Below are positions 43,614 through 52,690 of a stretch of 64,000 bases of DNA, piece by piece. Each line of letters begins with the position of its first letter. Position 1 is the first letter of the stretch. Made by a program: the position numbers and the translations under genes. Below the pieces are notes generated by a model. It was not told the DNA's origin. It saw nothing but the letters and a program-made list of their open reading frames with translations, and searched no databases. This DNA is from JACVRW01 sp963821275 (lineage in GTDB: Bacteria; Actinomycetota; Thermoleophilia; Solirubrobacterales; Thermoleophilaceae), in contig CAWGDF010000009.1 in assembly GCA_963821275.1 (NCBI GenBank), positions 186,001 to 250,000 of the forward strand. Reading direction: 5' to 3'.

Positions 43614-44807
43614 ATGTCGCATTCGGAGTGGGCGCAGTACCGTCGGCATGTGTCCGGGGGGTCGGCTCAGGCGTGGTCGGAAGGCGATGACGTGCGCCGC
43701 TGGGTACCGGTCTTTTCGCTGGCGGTCGGGATCCTCGCCGTGGTACTCGATCCTTCGTCTGCGACCGACGTGATCTTCGCGGCGATTCCGGTCGCAGCGT
43801 TCGCGTTTTGGGCGTACGTGCGCGACGTGCCGCTTCTGGGGCTGACTGTCGCTGTGGTCGTGCCGGTGGTCGCGGCGCAGCGCCTGGGAAAGCTCGAGCC
43901 GCTCATGTTCGATGCGTCGGTGTTGGGTTTCGTCGTCGGCCGCTGGTCCCGCACGCTTCTGACGGCGGCCGCGCTGGGGCTGCTGGTCACGGCGTCTCCC
44001 GTCGCGGCGGCCGTGATCCAGGACCCCTCGGAGCTCGCGGTCGGCATCTGGATTCTGGGCATCGTGTTCCCCTGGCTGATCGGCCGGGCGGCGGCTCGCC
44101 AGCTGCAGCTGGCGGCTCAGCTCGATGCCACCCGGCGGGAGCTCGCCCAGCAGGCGCTGCTCGCCGAGCGGCGCGGGATAGCCCGCGACGTCCACGACCT
44201 CGTGGGGCACGGGCTGGCTGCGGTGATGCTCCAGGTCACGAGCGCCCGGCACGTGCTGCGGCGCGACCCGGCGGCCGCCGAGGAGGCGCTGCGGTCCGCC
44301 GAGGACGTAGGCCGCCGCAGCATGGAGGATCTGCGCCGGACGGTCGCGCTGCTCCGCAGCGACGAGGACACCGACGTCGCGGCGCCGCTGCCGTCGGCAG
44401 GGGAGATCGGTGCCCTCGTCGACCACGCACGGGCCGCCGGCCTCGACGTCGAGTTGCGGGTCCGAGGGGACATCGGCCGGATCCCGCCAAGCGTGGGCGT
44501 CGCGCTGTACCGGATCGCCCAGGAGGCGCTGGCGAACGCGGCTCGGCACGCGCCGCGGGCGCAGACCCTCCTGGAGCTGGAGCTCGCCGATGGGCGTGTG
44601 GCGCTCGAGGTCCACTCCCGCGGGCCGGCCGCGACGGTGCCGGCCGACGGGCCGCGCCCCGGGTTCGGTCTGATCGGGATGCGCGAGCGGGCGACGGCGC
44701 TCGGCGGCGAGTTCGCCGCCGGCCCGACTCGTGACGGCTGGCGGGTGCGCTGCTCGCTCCCGCTGGCGGCGGGCGCCGAGCGCGTGGGAGGGGAGCCACG
44801 GACATGA
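43614..44807 (+). CDS. two-component sensor histidine kinase (NarL/DesK type)
   Basis: 397-aa membrane kinase. Four to five hydrophobic segments fill residues 28-165 (VPVFSLAVGILAVVLD, VIFAAIPVAAFAFWAYV, GLTVAVVVPVVAA, LGLLVTASPVAAAV, GIWILGIVFPWLIG). A coiled segment leads into the HisKA_3 phosphoacceptor RGIARDVHDLVGHGLAAVMLQ. The HATPase domain has ALYRIAQEALANAARHAPRAQ and PGFGLIGMRERATALGGEF. The stop overlaps the ATG of the response regulator gene (ATGA), so this is a classic pair. The stimulus is unknown, but the membrane bundle without a large loop suggests sensing within the membrane. Confidence 0.92.
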   Translation: MSHSEWAQYRRHVSGGSAQAWSEGDDVRRWVPVFSLAVGILAVVLDPSSATDVIFAAIPVAAFAFWAYVRDVPLLGLTVAVVVPVVAAQRLGKLEPLMFDASVLGFVVGRWSRTLLTAAALGLLVTASPVAAAVIQDPSELAVGIWILGIVFPWLIGRAAARQLQLAAQLDATRRELAQQALLAERRGIARDVHDLVGHGLAAVMLQVTSARHVLRRDPAAAEEALRSAEDVGRRSMEDLRRTVALLRSDEDTDVAAPLPSAGEIGALVDHARAAGLDVELRVRGDIGRIPPSVGVALYRIAQEALANAARHAPRAQTLLELELADGRVALEVHSRGPAATVPADGPRPGFGLIGMRERATALGGEFAAGPTRDGWRVRCSLPLAAGAERVGGEPRT

Positions 44808-45469
44808 TTCGCGTCGCGCTGGTCGACGACCAGGCCATCGTCCGTGCCGGCCTCGCGCGGATCCTGTCCCCCACGGACGGCTTCGTGGTGGTCGCCGAAT
44901 GCGCCGACGGCCAGGAGGCCGTGCAGCAGCTGCCCGCCCTCCGCCCGGACGTGGTTCTCATGGACATCCGCATGCCGGTCCTCGACGGCATCGCTGCGAC
45001 CGCGCAGCTGTCCGCCGCTCCCGAGCCGCTTCTCGTGCTGGTGCTCACCACGTTCGGCGAGGACGAGGTGCTGTGGGGGGCCATCGAGGCCGGCGCCGCC
45101 GGGTTCGTGCTCAAGGACTCCTCCGCGGAGGACCTGATCGCGGCGGTGCGGGCGGTCGCCGGCGGCGGGGCGTGGCTCGATCCCGGGGTCGCGCCGAGGG
45201 TGCTCGACCACTACCGCCGGCTGGTGGCGCCGGCGGCGCGGGAGGCCGCGCGTCTCGACTCGCTCACCGATCGCGAGCACGATGTCCTGCGCCTGATGGC
45301 GCGCGGCGCGACCAACTCCGAGATTGCCGGGGCCCTGCATGTGGCAGAGGCCACCGTGAAGACCCACGTCGGCAGCATCTTCGCCAAGCTCGGCGTGCGC
45401 GACCGCCCCGCGGCGATCGTGTTCGCCTATGACCACGGCGTCGTAACCCCGGGCGCGACGCCGCCGTAG
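44804..45469 (+). CDS. NarL/LuxR-family response regulator
   Basis: 221-aa regulator. Receiver domain: VALVDDQAIVRAGLARIL with the acidic pair, phosphoacceptor Asp in DVVLMDIRMPVLDGIAAT, and the switch Thr and Lys in LVLTTFGEDEVLW and AGFVLKDSSAEDL. The C-terminal HTH is LTDREHDVLRLMARGATNSEIAGAL followed by VAEATVKTHVGSIFAKLGVRDR. It is co-translated with the kinase at 43614. Likely targets are the neighbouring DUF1579-VOC and MMPL genes downstream on the same strand; this is inferred from position alone. Confidence 0.93.
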   Translation: MIRVALVDDQAIVRAGLARILSPTDGFVVVAECADGQEAVQQLPALRPDVVLMDIRMPVLDGIAATAQLSAAPEPLLVLVLTTFGEDEVLWGAIEAGAAGFVLKDSSAEDLIAAVRAVAGGGAWLDPGVAPRVLDHYRRLVAPAAREAARLDSLTDREHDVLRLMARGATNSEIAGALHVAEATVKTHVGSIFAKLGVRDRPAAIVFAYDHGVVTPGATPP

Positions 45470-45546
45470 CCTCCGACCGCGGTCGGAGCGCAGGAAGGGT
45501 CCGTGGGCCGATGTGCGACCGCGTTTCCAGGCGTAGCGTCGGCGGC

Positions 45547-46425
45547 ATGACCGAGTTTGCAGCGCCCCCGCCCGATCCCGAGCTTCAGCGCCTGGAGCCG
45601 TTGCTTGGCACATGGACGGTCGAGGGGCAGACCCTGGACAGCGTGCTCGGCCCCGGAGTGCCGGTGACGAGCACGGAGACCTTCCAATGGCTCGAGGGCG
45701 GCTACTTCCTGGTCAGCAGCTACGAGACGGTGTTCGGGGATGAGCCGGCCCAGCGGGGCGTCAACTACTGGGGCTATGACTCCGCCGCCGAGAGGTTCCG
45801 CATCGTCTTCTTCAGCAGCAACGGGCCCTTCACCGAGGAGGGCAACCGCTACCAGGGCGAGCTCATCGACGGCGAGCTCATATTCGAGGGCCCGGCCCGC
45901 TTCCGCTATGAGGTCGATGACCAGGGGGCGATCCGGGTGAACCCGGACGGCACGATCTCGGTGGCCTGGTGGCTCCGCGACCAGAACGGCGACTGGCAGC
46001 CGTGGATGAACAACACCTACGCCGAGGCCGGGGGAGGCAGCGCGGTGATCAAGGGCGTGAGCAAGGTTGTCCTCGCGGTCGACGACCAGCAGCAGGCCAG
46101 GGAGTTCTGGACCACCCGCATGGGCTTCAGCGTCACCCAGGACGAGGCCTACGGCAACGAGCACTGGGTCGAGGTGGCTCCCCCCAACGGCGGGCCGGTG
46201 CTGGTCCTGAGCCCGCGGGCGCCCGGCCAACCCAGGCCCGAGGTGCCGGACATGCTCCCGCACTCCCCGGTCTTCTTCACCTGCGACGACATCCAGCGCA
46301 CGCACCGCGAGCTGACCGAACGGGGCGTCGAGTTCACCCTCCCCCCGGCGGAGATGCATTTCGGCTGGTGGGCCCTTTTCAGCGACCAGGAGGGCACGCG
46401 CTACGCGCTCGGGCAGTGGGAGTAG
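45547..46425 (+). CDS. fusion of a DUF1579-like domain and a VOC domain
   Basis: 292-aa two-domain protein. Residues 1 to about 160 form a lipocalin-like DUF1579 domain (ELQRLEPLLGTWTVEGQTLD, TFQWLEGGYFLVSSYETVFG, RGVNYWGYDSAAERFRIVFF). After a short AEAGGGSAVIKG linker, residues about 170-292 are a VOC domain (VSKVVLAVDDQQQAREFWTTRMGFSVTQ, FFTCDDIQRTHRELTERGVEF, ALFSDQEGTRYALGQ). Both are usually separate proteins. There is no indel or internal stop at the junction, so the fusion is real in this sequence. Function unknown; small-molecule binding or detoxification is plausible. ATG 45547 opens the first domain. Confidence 0.85.
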   Translation: MTEFAAPPPDPELQRLEPLLGTWTVEGQTLDSVLGPGVPVTSTETFQWLEGGYFLVSSYETVFGDEPAQRGVNYWGYDSAAERFRIVFFSSNGPFTEEGNRYQGELIDGELIFEGPARFRYEVDDQGAIRVNPDGTISVAWWLRDQNGDWQPWMNNTYAEAGGGSAVIKGVSKVVLAVDDQQQAREFWTTRMGFSVTQDEAYGNEHWVEVAPPNGGPVLVLSPRAPGQPRPEVPDMLPHSPVFFTCDDIQRTHRELTERGVEFTLPPAEMHFGWWALFSDQEGTRYALGQWE

Positions 46426-46455
46426 CCGGCCAGTGGGCAAGGTGACGTTCGACAG

Positions 46456-48633
46456 ATGACAGAGCGGCTCGCTCGCGCGTGCGGACGCCGACCCGGCCGG
46501 GTGATCGCGATCTGGGTCGTCGCTCTGCTGGCGTCGTTCCCGGCGATCGGGATGTTTCTCGGCGACGTGCTGACCAGCGACGTCGAGATCACGACGGAGA
46601 CGGAGTCGAGCCGCGCTGCGGCGCTTCTGGACCGGGCATTCCCGGAGACCCGGGCCGAGCGGGAGCGGCAGGTCACCGAGGTGGTCGTCGTGCGGGCCCC
46701 GGACGGCGATGTCGCCGATCCGGCGGCCCGCGAGCGGGTGGAGGCGCTGGCGCGCGAGCTGCGCGCGGCCGGCTCGTCCGCGGTGGTCACCTCGCCCGAG
46801 GGCACAGCGCTCGTCTCGCGGCGAGGCGACGCCCGCGCGCTGCTAGTCGGGCTCGGATTCGACGGCGACGACGACGTGGAGGACGTCTACGACGTGGTCC
46901 AGCGCCTCGACGACGAGCCGGGCTACGAGGCCACCATCACCGGCGAGCTGACCTCGGAGGCCGACCAGGGCGAGCTCTCCGGGGACGACCTGCGCACCGG
47001 GGAGCTGTTCTTCGGGCTCCCGGCCGCGCTGGTGATCCTGCTGCTGGTCTTCGGCGCGGTCGTGGCCGGCCTCGTGCCGCTGATCCTGGCGCTCGTGTCG
47101 ATCTTTGTCGCGCTGGCGCTCGCCGGCCTGCTCGGGCAGGCCTACGAGCTGTCGATCTTCACGGTGAACATGCTGAGCGGCATGGGGCTCGCCCTGGGAG
47201 TCGACTACTCGTTGTTCGTGGTCTCCCGCTACCGCGAGGAGCGCCTGCGCGGGCGGGAGAAGCTCGACGCGATCGCCGCCACGGGGGCGACGGCCAGCCG
47301 GGCTGTGCTGTTCAGCGGCATGACGTTCGTGCTGGCCATGTTCGGCCTCGTCCTCGTGCCGAGCACGATCTTCCGCAGCCTGGCGGCCGGGGCGATCCTG
47401 GTGGGGATCGTGTCGGTGCTGGCGGCCCTGACGCTGCTGCCCGCCGTGCTCGGCCTGCTCGGCGACCGCATCAACGCGGGCCGGATTCCCGTCTTCGGGC
47501 GCGCGGCCGACCAGGCGGGCAGCGAAAGCCGCTTCTGGGGACGAGTCGTCGCTGCGGTCATGCGCCGGCCGGTGATCAGCCTTGTGGTGGCCGCCGGGCT
47601 GCTGCTGGCGCTGGCCCTGCCCGTCCTGAGCCTGGAGACCGGCACGCAGGGGCCGAGCACGCTCCCCGACCGCTTCGAGTCGAAGCAGGGCTACGTGCTG
47701 CTGAACCAGGAGTTCCCGGGCGAGACGACCGATCCCGTCGAGATCGTGGTGGCCGGCGACGCGACGTCGCCCGGGGTGCGGTCAGGGATCGAGCGGCTCG
47801 AGGGCGAGCTCATGCGCCATCCGAGCTTCGCCCCGCCCACGGCGGAGGTGAACGACATCGGCGACGTGTCCATGGTCACGGTTCCGGTCGCGGGTGACCC
47901 CGTCGGAGAGGCCGCCATCGACGCGGTCCGGGAGCTGCGTGACCACGTCATCCCGCGCGCGTTCGCCGGCGCCGGCGCCGAGGTGCTCGTGACGGGCGAC
48001 ACCGCGGAGGAGCTCGACTACCACGACACCGTCGACGCCTGGCTCCCACGCGTCCTCGCGTTCGTTCTGGGCCTGAGCTTCCTGCTGCTGACGATCGCCT
48101 TCCGCTCGATCGTGGTCCCGCTCAAGGCGATCGTGCTGAACCTGCTCTCGGTGGGAGCGGCCTACGGACTTCTGGTGCTGGTCTTCCAGGAAGGGGTCGG
48201 CGCCGAGCTGCTCGGCCTCACCCAGTCCGAGAGCGTGGCCGCCTGGGTACCGCTGTTTCTCTTCTCCGTGCTGTTCGGGCTCTCGATGGACTACCAGGTG
48301 TTCCTGCTCAGCCGCATCCGCGAGCGCTACCAGCGAACCGGCGACAGCGACGAGGCCGTCGCGTACGGGGTCAGCTCGACCGCCCGGCTCATCACGGGGG
48401 CGGCGCTCATCATCATCGCCGTCTTCTGGGGCTTTGCGATGGGCGACCTGATCATGTTCCAGCAGATGGGATTCGGGGTCGCCGTCGCCCTTCTCATCGA
48501 CGCCACCGTCGTCAGAGGCGTGCTCGTGCCGGCCGGCATGAAGCTGCTCGGCCGCTGGAACTGGTATTTCCCGGCCTGGCTCGCCTGGCTGCCCGACGCA
48601 CACATCGAAGGGCCACGGCCCGCTCGCGCCTAG
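46456..48633 (+). CDS. MMPL-family RND-type membrane transporter
   Basis: 725-aa relative of the transporter at 40311: N-terminal helix RVIAIWVVALLASFPAIGMF, periplasmic loop, helices with TVNMLSGMGLALGVDYSLFVVSRYREERL, a second loop after PVISLVVAAGLLLALALPV, and a final set with FSVLFGLSMDYQVFLLSRIRERY and FQQMGFGVAVALLIDATVVRGVLVPAGMKLLGRWNWY. The conserved DY pairs in TM4 and TM10 are present. Compared with the first copy it has a longer first loop and different termini, so the two are not a recent duplication. The gene follows the two-component pair and may be under its control. Substrate unknown. Confidence 0.92.
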   Translation: MTERLARACGRRPGRVIAIWVVALLASFPAIGMFLGDVLTSDVEITTETESSRAAALLDRAFPETRAERERQVTEVVVVRAPDGDVADPAARERVEALARELRAAGSSAVVTSPEGTALVSRRGDARALLVGLGFDGDDDVEDVYDVVQRLDDEPGYEATITGELTSEADQGELSGDDLRTGELFFGLPAALVILLLVFGAVVAGLVPLILALVSIFVALALAGLLGQAYELSIFTVNMLSGMGLALGVDYSLFVVSRYREERLRGREKLDAIAATGATASRAVLFSGMTFVLAMFGLVLVPSTIFRSLAAGAILVGIVSVLAALTLLPAVLGLLGDRINAGRIPVFGRAADQAGSESRFWGRVVAAVMRRPVISLVVAAGLLLALALPVLSLETGTQGPSTLPDRFESKQGYVLLNQEFPGETTDPVEIVVAGDATSPGVRSGIERLEGELMRHPSFAPPTAEVNDIGDVSMVTVPVAGDPVGEAAIDAVRELRDHVIPRAFAGAGAEVLVTGDTAEELDYHDTVDAWLPRVLAFVLGLSFLLLTIAFRSIVVPLKAIVLNLLSVGAAYGLLVLVFQEGVGAELLGLTQSESVAAWVPLFLFSVLFGLSMDYQVFLLSRIRERYQRTGDSDEAVAYGVSSTARLITGAALIIIAVFWGFAMGDLIMFQQMGFGVAVALLIDATVVRGVLVPAGMKLLGRWNWYFPAWLAWLPDAHIEGPRPARA

Positions 48634-48723
48634 TCCGAACCTCTCGGCCCTTCCGTGCGTAGGTCTCCCCCAAGACCCTTGGTGCATCGTTTAGGGCGGC
48701 GCGATCGCGGAAAGGCGGAACAC

Positions 48724-49631
48724 ATGAAGAGACTGCTTGCTCTGTTGGGGACGGTGTCCGCGGCGGCCCTGGTGGTTGCGGCCGTGGCGGTCGCGGGCAG
48801 GGGGCCGGACCGCATCGAGCTGCCCGACGGCTTCAGGCCGGAGGGGATCGCGTCCGGCAAGGGCCGGAGCGTCTACGTCGGCTCGATCCCCACCGGGCAG
48901 GTGCTCGAGATCGACTCAAGACCGGGCTGTCGCGGGAGGCCGTGCCCGCGCGCGAGGGGCGTGCGGCGATCGGCCTCAAGTACGACCGGCGGGGGGACCG
49001 GCTGTTCGTCAGCGGCGGCCCGACCGGCAAGGCCTTCGTCTACGACGAGGACACCGGCGCGAAGCTCGCCGCGTTGAAGCTGACCACGCCGTCGTTGACG
49101 TTCATCAACGACGTGGTGCTCACTCGCCGCGTCGCATACTTCACCGACTCCGAGCAGCCGGTGATCTACGCGGTCAAGGGAGACCTGTCGGGTGTCAAGC
49201 GCATCAAGCTGAAGGACTTCCCGATGGACCCCGTGGAGTTCGACCTCAACGGCATCGAGGCGGCCCGCAACGGTCGCGTGCTGCTCGCCGTCCAGGGCTC
49301 GACCGGAGTGCTCTGGAGGATCGACCCGGCGACCGGATCGTACGCCGCGGTCGACCTCAGAGGAGCCGAGCTCCCAAACGGCGACGGGCTGCTGCTGCTC
49401 GGACGGCGGACCCTGCTCGTGGTGCAGAATCTCCTCAACCAGATCGCCGTGGTCAGGCTCGATCGAGGCTACACATCCGGCCGCGTGGTGGGCACGATCA
49501 CCGACCGCGGCTTCGACGTCCCGACGACCGTGGCGCGCAAGCGCGGGAGCCTCTACCTCCCCAACGCGCGCTTCACGACGCCGCCGACGCCGGAGACCGA
49601 GTACTGGGTGACCCGGGTCAGCAAGCGCTGA
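48724..49631 (+). CDS. exported SMP-30/NHL-like beta-propeller protein, frameshifted
   Basis: About 302 aa after restoring one base missing between 48915 and 48916. The first frame starts with a signal peptide (MKRLLALLGTVSAAALVVA ending AVAG) and the first propeller strand DGFRPEGIASGKGRSVYVGS. The second frame continues VPAREGRAAIGLKYDRRGDR, LFVSGGPTGKAFVYDEDTG, INDVVLTRRVAYFTDSEQP and LNQIAVVRLDRGY, forming repeated four-strand blades as in SMP-30/gluconolactonase or NHL-type proteins. The AAAGGCGG ribosome site supports ATG 48724. It is predicted to be secreted. Lactonase activity is possible but the metal ligands were not located. Confidence 0.8.
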
Positions 49632-49757
49632 CCGACCCGGCGGGGCGGCTCCTGCACCTCTACTCCGGCGCGCTGAGGAACGGCATCTCGGGGTCATGGC
49701 GTCTCTTTCGGTCGCCTGAGGCCTACGACGCCCGCCGAGCCGCGTAGATTCCCGGGG

Positions 49758-50414
49758 GTGACCCCTGACTTCCGTGTGAGCGACGATCCCGCCGGCGCCG
49801 CCGCGGAGCTCCTCGCAGGGGCCGGCGGCCATCTGGCCCTCACCGGGGGCTCCACGCCCCGGACCGCCTACGAGCGTGCCGCCGGGCTGCGCCCCGACTG
49901 GTCGGGGGTGCACGTCTGGTCCACCGACGAGCGTTGCGTGCCGCCGGACCACGAGCACTCCAACTTCCGCATGGTCGACCAGGCGCTTCTGTCAAGGGTG
50001 CAGGGCGCGGACGTGCACCGAATGCAGGGCGAGCTCGGCCCGCACGAGGGAGCGAAGGCCTACGAGGAGGAGCTGGACGAGGCGGGGGTCGAGGCGCTCG
50101 ACCTGATCGTCCTGGGGCTCGGACCCGATGCGCACATCTGCTCGCTCTTCCCGGGCGCCGCCGAGCTCGGCGAGCGCGAGCGGCGCGTGGTGGGGGTGGA
50201 CACGGCCGGAATGGCGCCTCTGGTGTCGCGAATCACGCTGACCCTTCCGGTGGTGAACGCCGCGCGGCAGATCGTCTTCCTGGTCACCGGGGAGGACAAG
50301 GCCGAGGCGATGGCCCGCGCCTTCTCCGGCCGGCCCGACCCGCATGCCCCGGGCTCCCTGGTCGAGGGCGAGCCCCTCGTCCTCTGTGACCAGGCGGCGG
50401 CGTCGCTGCTGTGA
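49758..50414 (+). CDS. pgl: 6-phosphogluconolactonase (DevB/SOL type)
   Basis: 218-aa enzyme hydrolysing 6-phosphogluconolactone, the product of Zwf. Signatures are LALTGGSTPRTAYERAAG, VHVWSTDERCVPPDHEHSNFRM with the phosphate-binding region, and LIVLGLGPDAHICSLFPG, where the usual active-site motif GxGxDGHxASLFP appears with Ala-His in place of Gly-His. TGEDKAEAMARAF is also present. The gene is separated from the rest of the pathway (20.8-30.1 kb) and is instead coupled by a 4-nt overlap (GTGA) to a GH15 glycosidase gene. The start is GTG 49758. Confidence 0.9.
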   Translation: MTPDFRVSDDPAGAAAELLAGAGGHLALTGGSTPRTAYERAAGLRPDWSGVHVWSTDERCVPPDHEHSNFRMVDQALLSRVQGADVHRMQGELGPHEGAKAYEEELDEAGVEALDLIVLGLGPDAHICSLFPGAAELGERERRVVGVDTAGMAPLVSRITLTLPVVNAARQIVFLVTGEDKAEAMARAFSGRPDPHAPGSLVEGEPLVLCDQAAASLL

Positions 50415-52342
50415 CCCCGTGGGTGCCTGACTCCAGCATCGGGGCCAGCCCCTTCCCGCCGATCGCCGAGTACGCCTTTCTCTCCGACTGCGAGACCTGC
50501 GCGCTGGTCGCGCCCAACGGCAACGTCGAGTGGCTCTGCCTGCCGCGCTTCGACTCGCCCAGCGTGTTCGGCTCGATCCTGGACCGCGACGCCGGGCGGT
50601 TCCGCCTGGGGCCGGCCGACGTGGAGGTTCCCGCCGCCCGGCGCTACCTGCCGGGCACGAACGTGCTGGAGACCAGCTGGGGGACAAGCGGCGGCTGGAT
50701 CATCGTGCGCGACGTGCTCCTGATCGGCCCCTGGCATCACGAGCGCGAGCGCTCGCACACTCACCGCCGGGCGCCCACCGATTACGACGCCGACCACGTG
50801 CTGCTCCGCCTGGTGCGCTGCGTGAACGGGGAGCTGCAGGTGACCCTCGACTGCGAGCCCTGCTTCGAGTACGGCACGCGCTACGGCAAGTGGGAGTACA
50901 CGGGCCCTGGCTACCGCGAGGCCGTCTGCCGCGCCGAGGGCTGCGACGTGGAGCTCAAGCTGGCCAGCGACCTCAACATGGGCTTCGAGGGTGCGCGCGC
51001 CACCGGCCGGACGCTCATGCACGAGGGCGACACGCTGTTCGTGTCGCTGTCCTGGTCGGAGCACCCCGGGCCCACGACCTACGAGGACGCCTACGACCGC
51101 CTGGTGTGGACCGCCCACCACTGGCAGCACTGGCTCGACCACGGCGAGTTTCCCGACCATCCCTGGCGGACGCACCTTCAGCGCAGCGCGCTCACCCTCA
51201 AGGGGCTCTCGTACTCGCCCAGCGGCGCGCTGGTGGCCGCGGCCACCACGTCGCTCCCCGAGAGCCCCGGCGGCGAGCGCAACTGGGACTACCGCTACAC
51301 CTGGATCAGGGACGCCACCTTCATGCTCTGGGGCCTGTACACCCTGGGCTTCGACTGGGAGGCAAACGACTTCTTCTACTTCATCGCCGACGTGGCCGAG
51401 GCGGAGCAGGGCACGCTTCAGATCATGTACGGCATCGACGGCACGGCCGACCTGACCGAGAGCACCCTCAACCTCTCGGGCTACGAGGGCGCCCGCCCGG
51501 TCCGCATCGGGAACGGTGCCTTCAACCAGGAGCAGCACGACGTCTGGGGCGCGCTGCTCGACTCGGTCTACCTGCACACCAAGTCGCGCGACCACCTGCC
51601 CGAGCGCATCTGGCCCATGCTGAAGAAGCAGGTGGAGACGGCGCTGGAGAAGTGGCGCGAGCCCGACCGCGGGATCTGGGAGATCCGGGGCGAGCCCAAG
51701 CATTTCACCTCCTCGAAGCTGATGTGCTGGGTGGCGGCCGACCGCGGCGCTCGCCTGGCGGAGCTGCGTGACGAGCTCGAGTTCGCGGCTCGCTGGCAGT
51801 CGGCGGCCGACGAGATCAAGGCCGACATCTGCGCCAACGCCCTCGACGAGCGCGGCGTGTTCACCCAGCACTACGACACCGACGCGCTCGACGCCTCGGT
51901 GCTGCTGATGCCGCGGACCCGCTTTCTCCCTCCGGACGACGAGCGGATGAGGAAGACAGTGCTGGCCATCGCCGACGAGCTCAGCGAGGACGGGATGATC
52001 CTGCGTTACCGGGTGGACGAGACCGACGACGGTCTCAGCGGGATCGAGGGGACGTTCACGATCTGCTCGTTCTGGTGCGTTTCCGCGCTGGTCGAGATCG
52101 GCGAGGTGGCCCGCGGCCGCGACCTGTGCGAGAAGCTGCTCTCACACGCCAGCCCGCTCGGCCTCTACGCCGAGGAGATCGACCCGCGCACCGGCCGCCA
52201 CCTGGGCAACTTCCCGCAGGCCTTCACCCACCTGGCCCTGATCAACGCGGTCATGCACGTGATCCGGGCCGACCAGGGCCTGGAAGGCGGGCTGCTCCCG
52301 CTCGACCGCGAGCTGACGCGGCAGCGCAGCCAGCAGACCTAG
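50411..52342 (+). CDS. GH15 family glycoside hydrolase (glucoamylase/trehalase-like)
   Basis: 643-aa intact GH15 enzyme, cytoplasmic by lack of signal peptide. N-terminal beta-sandwich: IAEYAFLSDCETCALVAPNG and WLCLPRFDSPSVFG. Barrel: SLPESPGGERNWDYRYTWIRD, LQIMYGIDGTADLTE, IWEIRGEPKHFTSSKLMCWVAADRG and the end motif LYAEEIDPRTGRHLGNFPQAFTHLALINA. GH15 proteins of this form in actinobacteria include trehalases. Its translational coupling to pgl suggests it feeds glucose into the oxidative pentose pathway. It differs from the paralogue at 3925 in the N-terminal third. Confidence 0.92.
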   Translation: MTPWVPDSSIGASPFPPIAEYAFLSDCETCALVAPNGNVEWLCLPRFDSPSVFGSILDRDAGRFRLGPADVEVPAARRYLPGTNVLETSWGTSGGWIIVRDVLLIGPWHHERERSHTHRRAPTDYDADHVLLRLVRCVNGELQVTLDCEPCFEYGTRYGKWEYTGPGYREAVCRAEGCDVELKLASDLNMGFEGARATGRTLMHEGDTLFVSLSWSEHPGPTTYEDAYDRLVWTAHHWQHWLDHGEFPDHPWRTHLQRSALTLKGLSYSPSGALVAAATTSLPESPGGERNWDYRYTWIRDATFMLWGLYTLGFDWEANDFFYFIADVAEAEQGTLQIMYGIDGTADLTESTLNLSGYEGARPVRIGNGAFNQEQHDVWGALLDSVYLHTKSRDHLPERIWPMLKKQVETALEKWREPDRGIWEIRGEPKHFTSSKLMCWVAADRGARLAELRDELEFAARWQSAADEIKADICANALDERGVFTQHYDTDALDASVLLMPRTRFLPPDDERMRKTVLAIADELSEDGMILRYRVDETDDGLSGIEGTFTICSFWCVSALVEIGEVARGRDLCEKLLSHASPLGLYAEEIDPRTGRHLGNFPQAFTHLALINAVMHVIRADQGLEGGLLPLDRELTRQRSQQT

Positions 52343-52345
52343 CGC

Positions 52346-52597
52346 CTAATCCGGCGGCGTGGACTCCTGGCCCTCGGCGAAGTCCCGCTTGACGTGCTTC
52401 TCGGGGTCGCGCGTCGGGCAGTTGCTCCTCGCCCTCGCTGAAGCGGCCCTGTCCTCGGGGTCCGGGTCGGGAATGGTTTCCTCGCCCTCGCTGAAGCGAC
52501 GCCGGCGCTCCTCCTCGGGATGGGCGTCCGGATCGTCGTCTCCCTTGGCGTAGTCGTCATCGTGGCGCTCGTCGTGTTCGGCGGGCTCGTGGGTCAT
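52346..52597 (-). CDS. small acidic protein with FSEGEE-type repeats, probable indels
   Basis: About 83 aa, highly acidic with basic patches (AEHDERHDDDYAKGDDDPDAHPEEE at the start). A short unit recurs: RRFSEGEETIPDPDPED, then a copy visible only in another frame (FSEGEEQLPDA), then KRDFAEGQESTPPD at the end. The out-of-frame middle copy implies two compensating one-base errors between about 52410 and 52450. At DNA level 18 bases (CTCGCCCTCGCTGAAGCG) occur twice. The start is secure: AAGGAGGT ribosome site 8 nt before ATG 52597. I recall similar short FSEG-repeat proteins in actinobacteria without assigned function. Its stop lies 4 bp from the GH15 stop (convergent). Confidence 0.6.
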   Translation of the reverse strand: MTHEPAEHDERHDDDYAKGDDDPDAHPEEERRRRFSEGEETIPDPDPEDRAASARARSNCPTRDPEKHVKRDFAEGQESTPPD

Positions 52598-52690
52598 GCG
52601 ATCGACCTCCTTGGTAGCCGCAACGGTACCCGGGTAGTCAACTCTACGCCGACTATGTAACAGGCAGCACGGAGAGGGGTATCACCGGCG

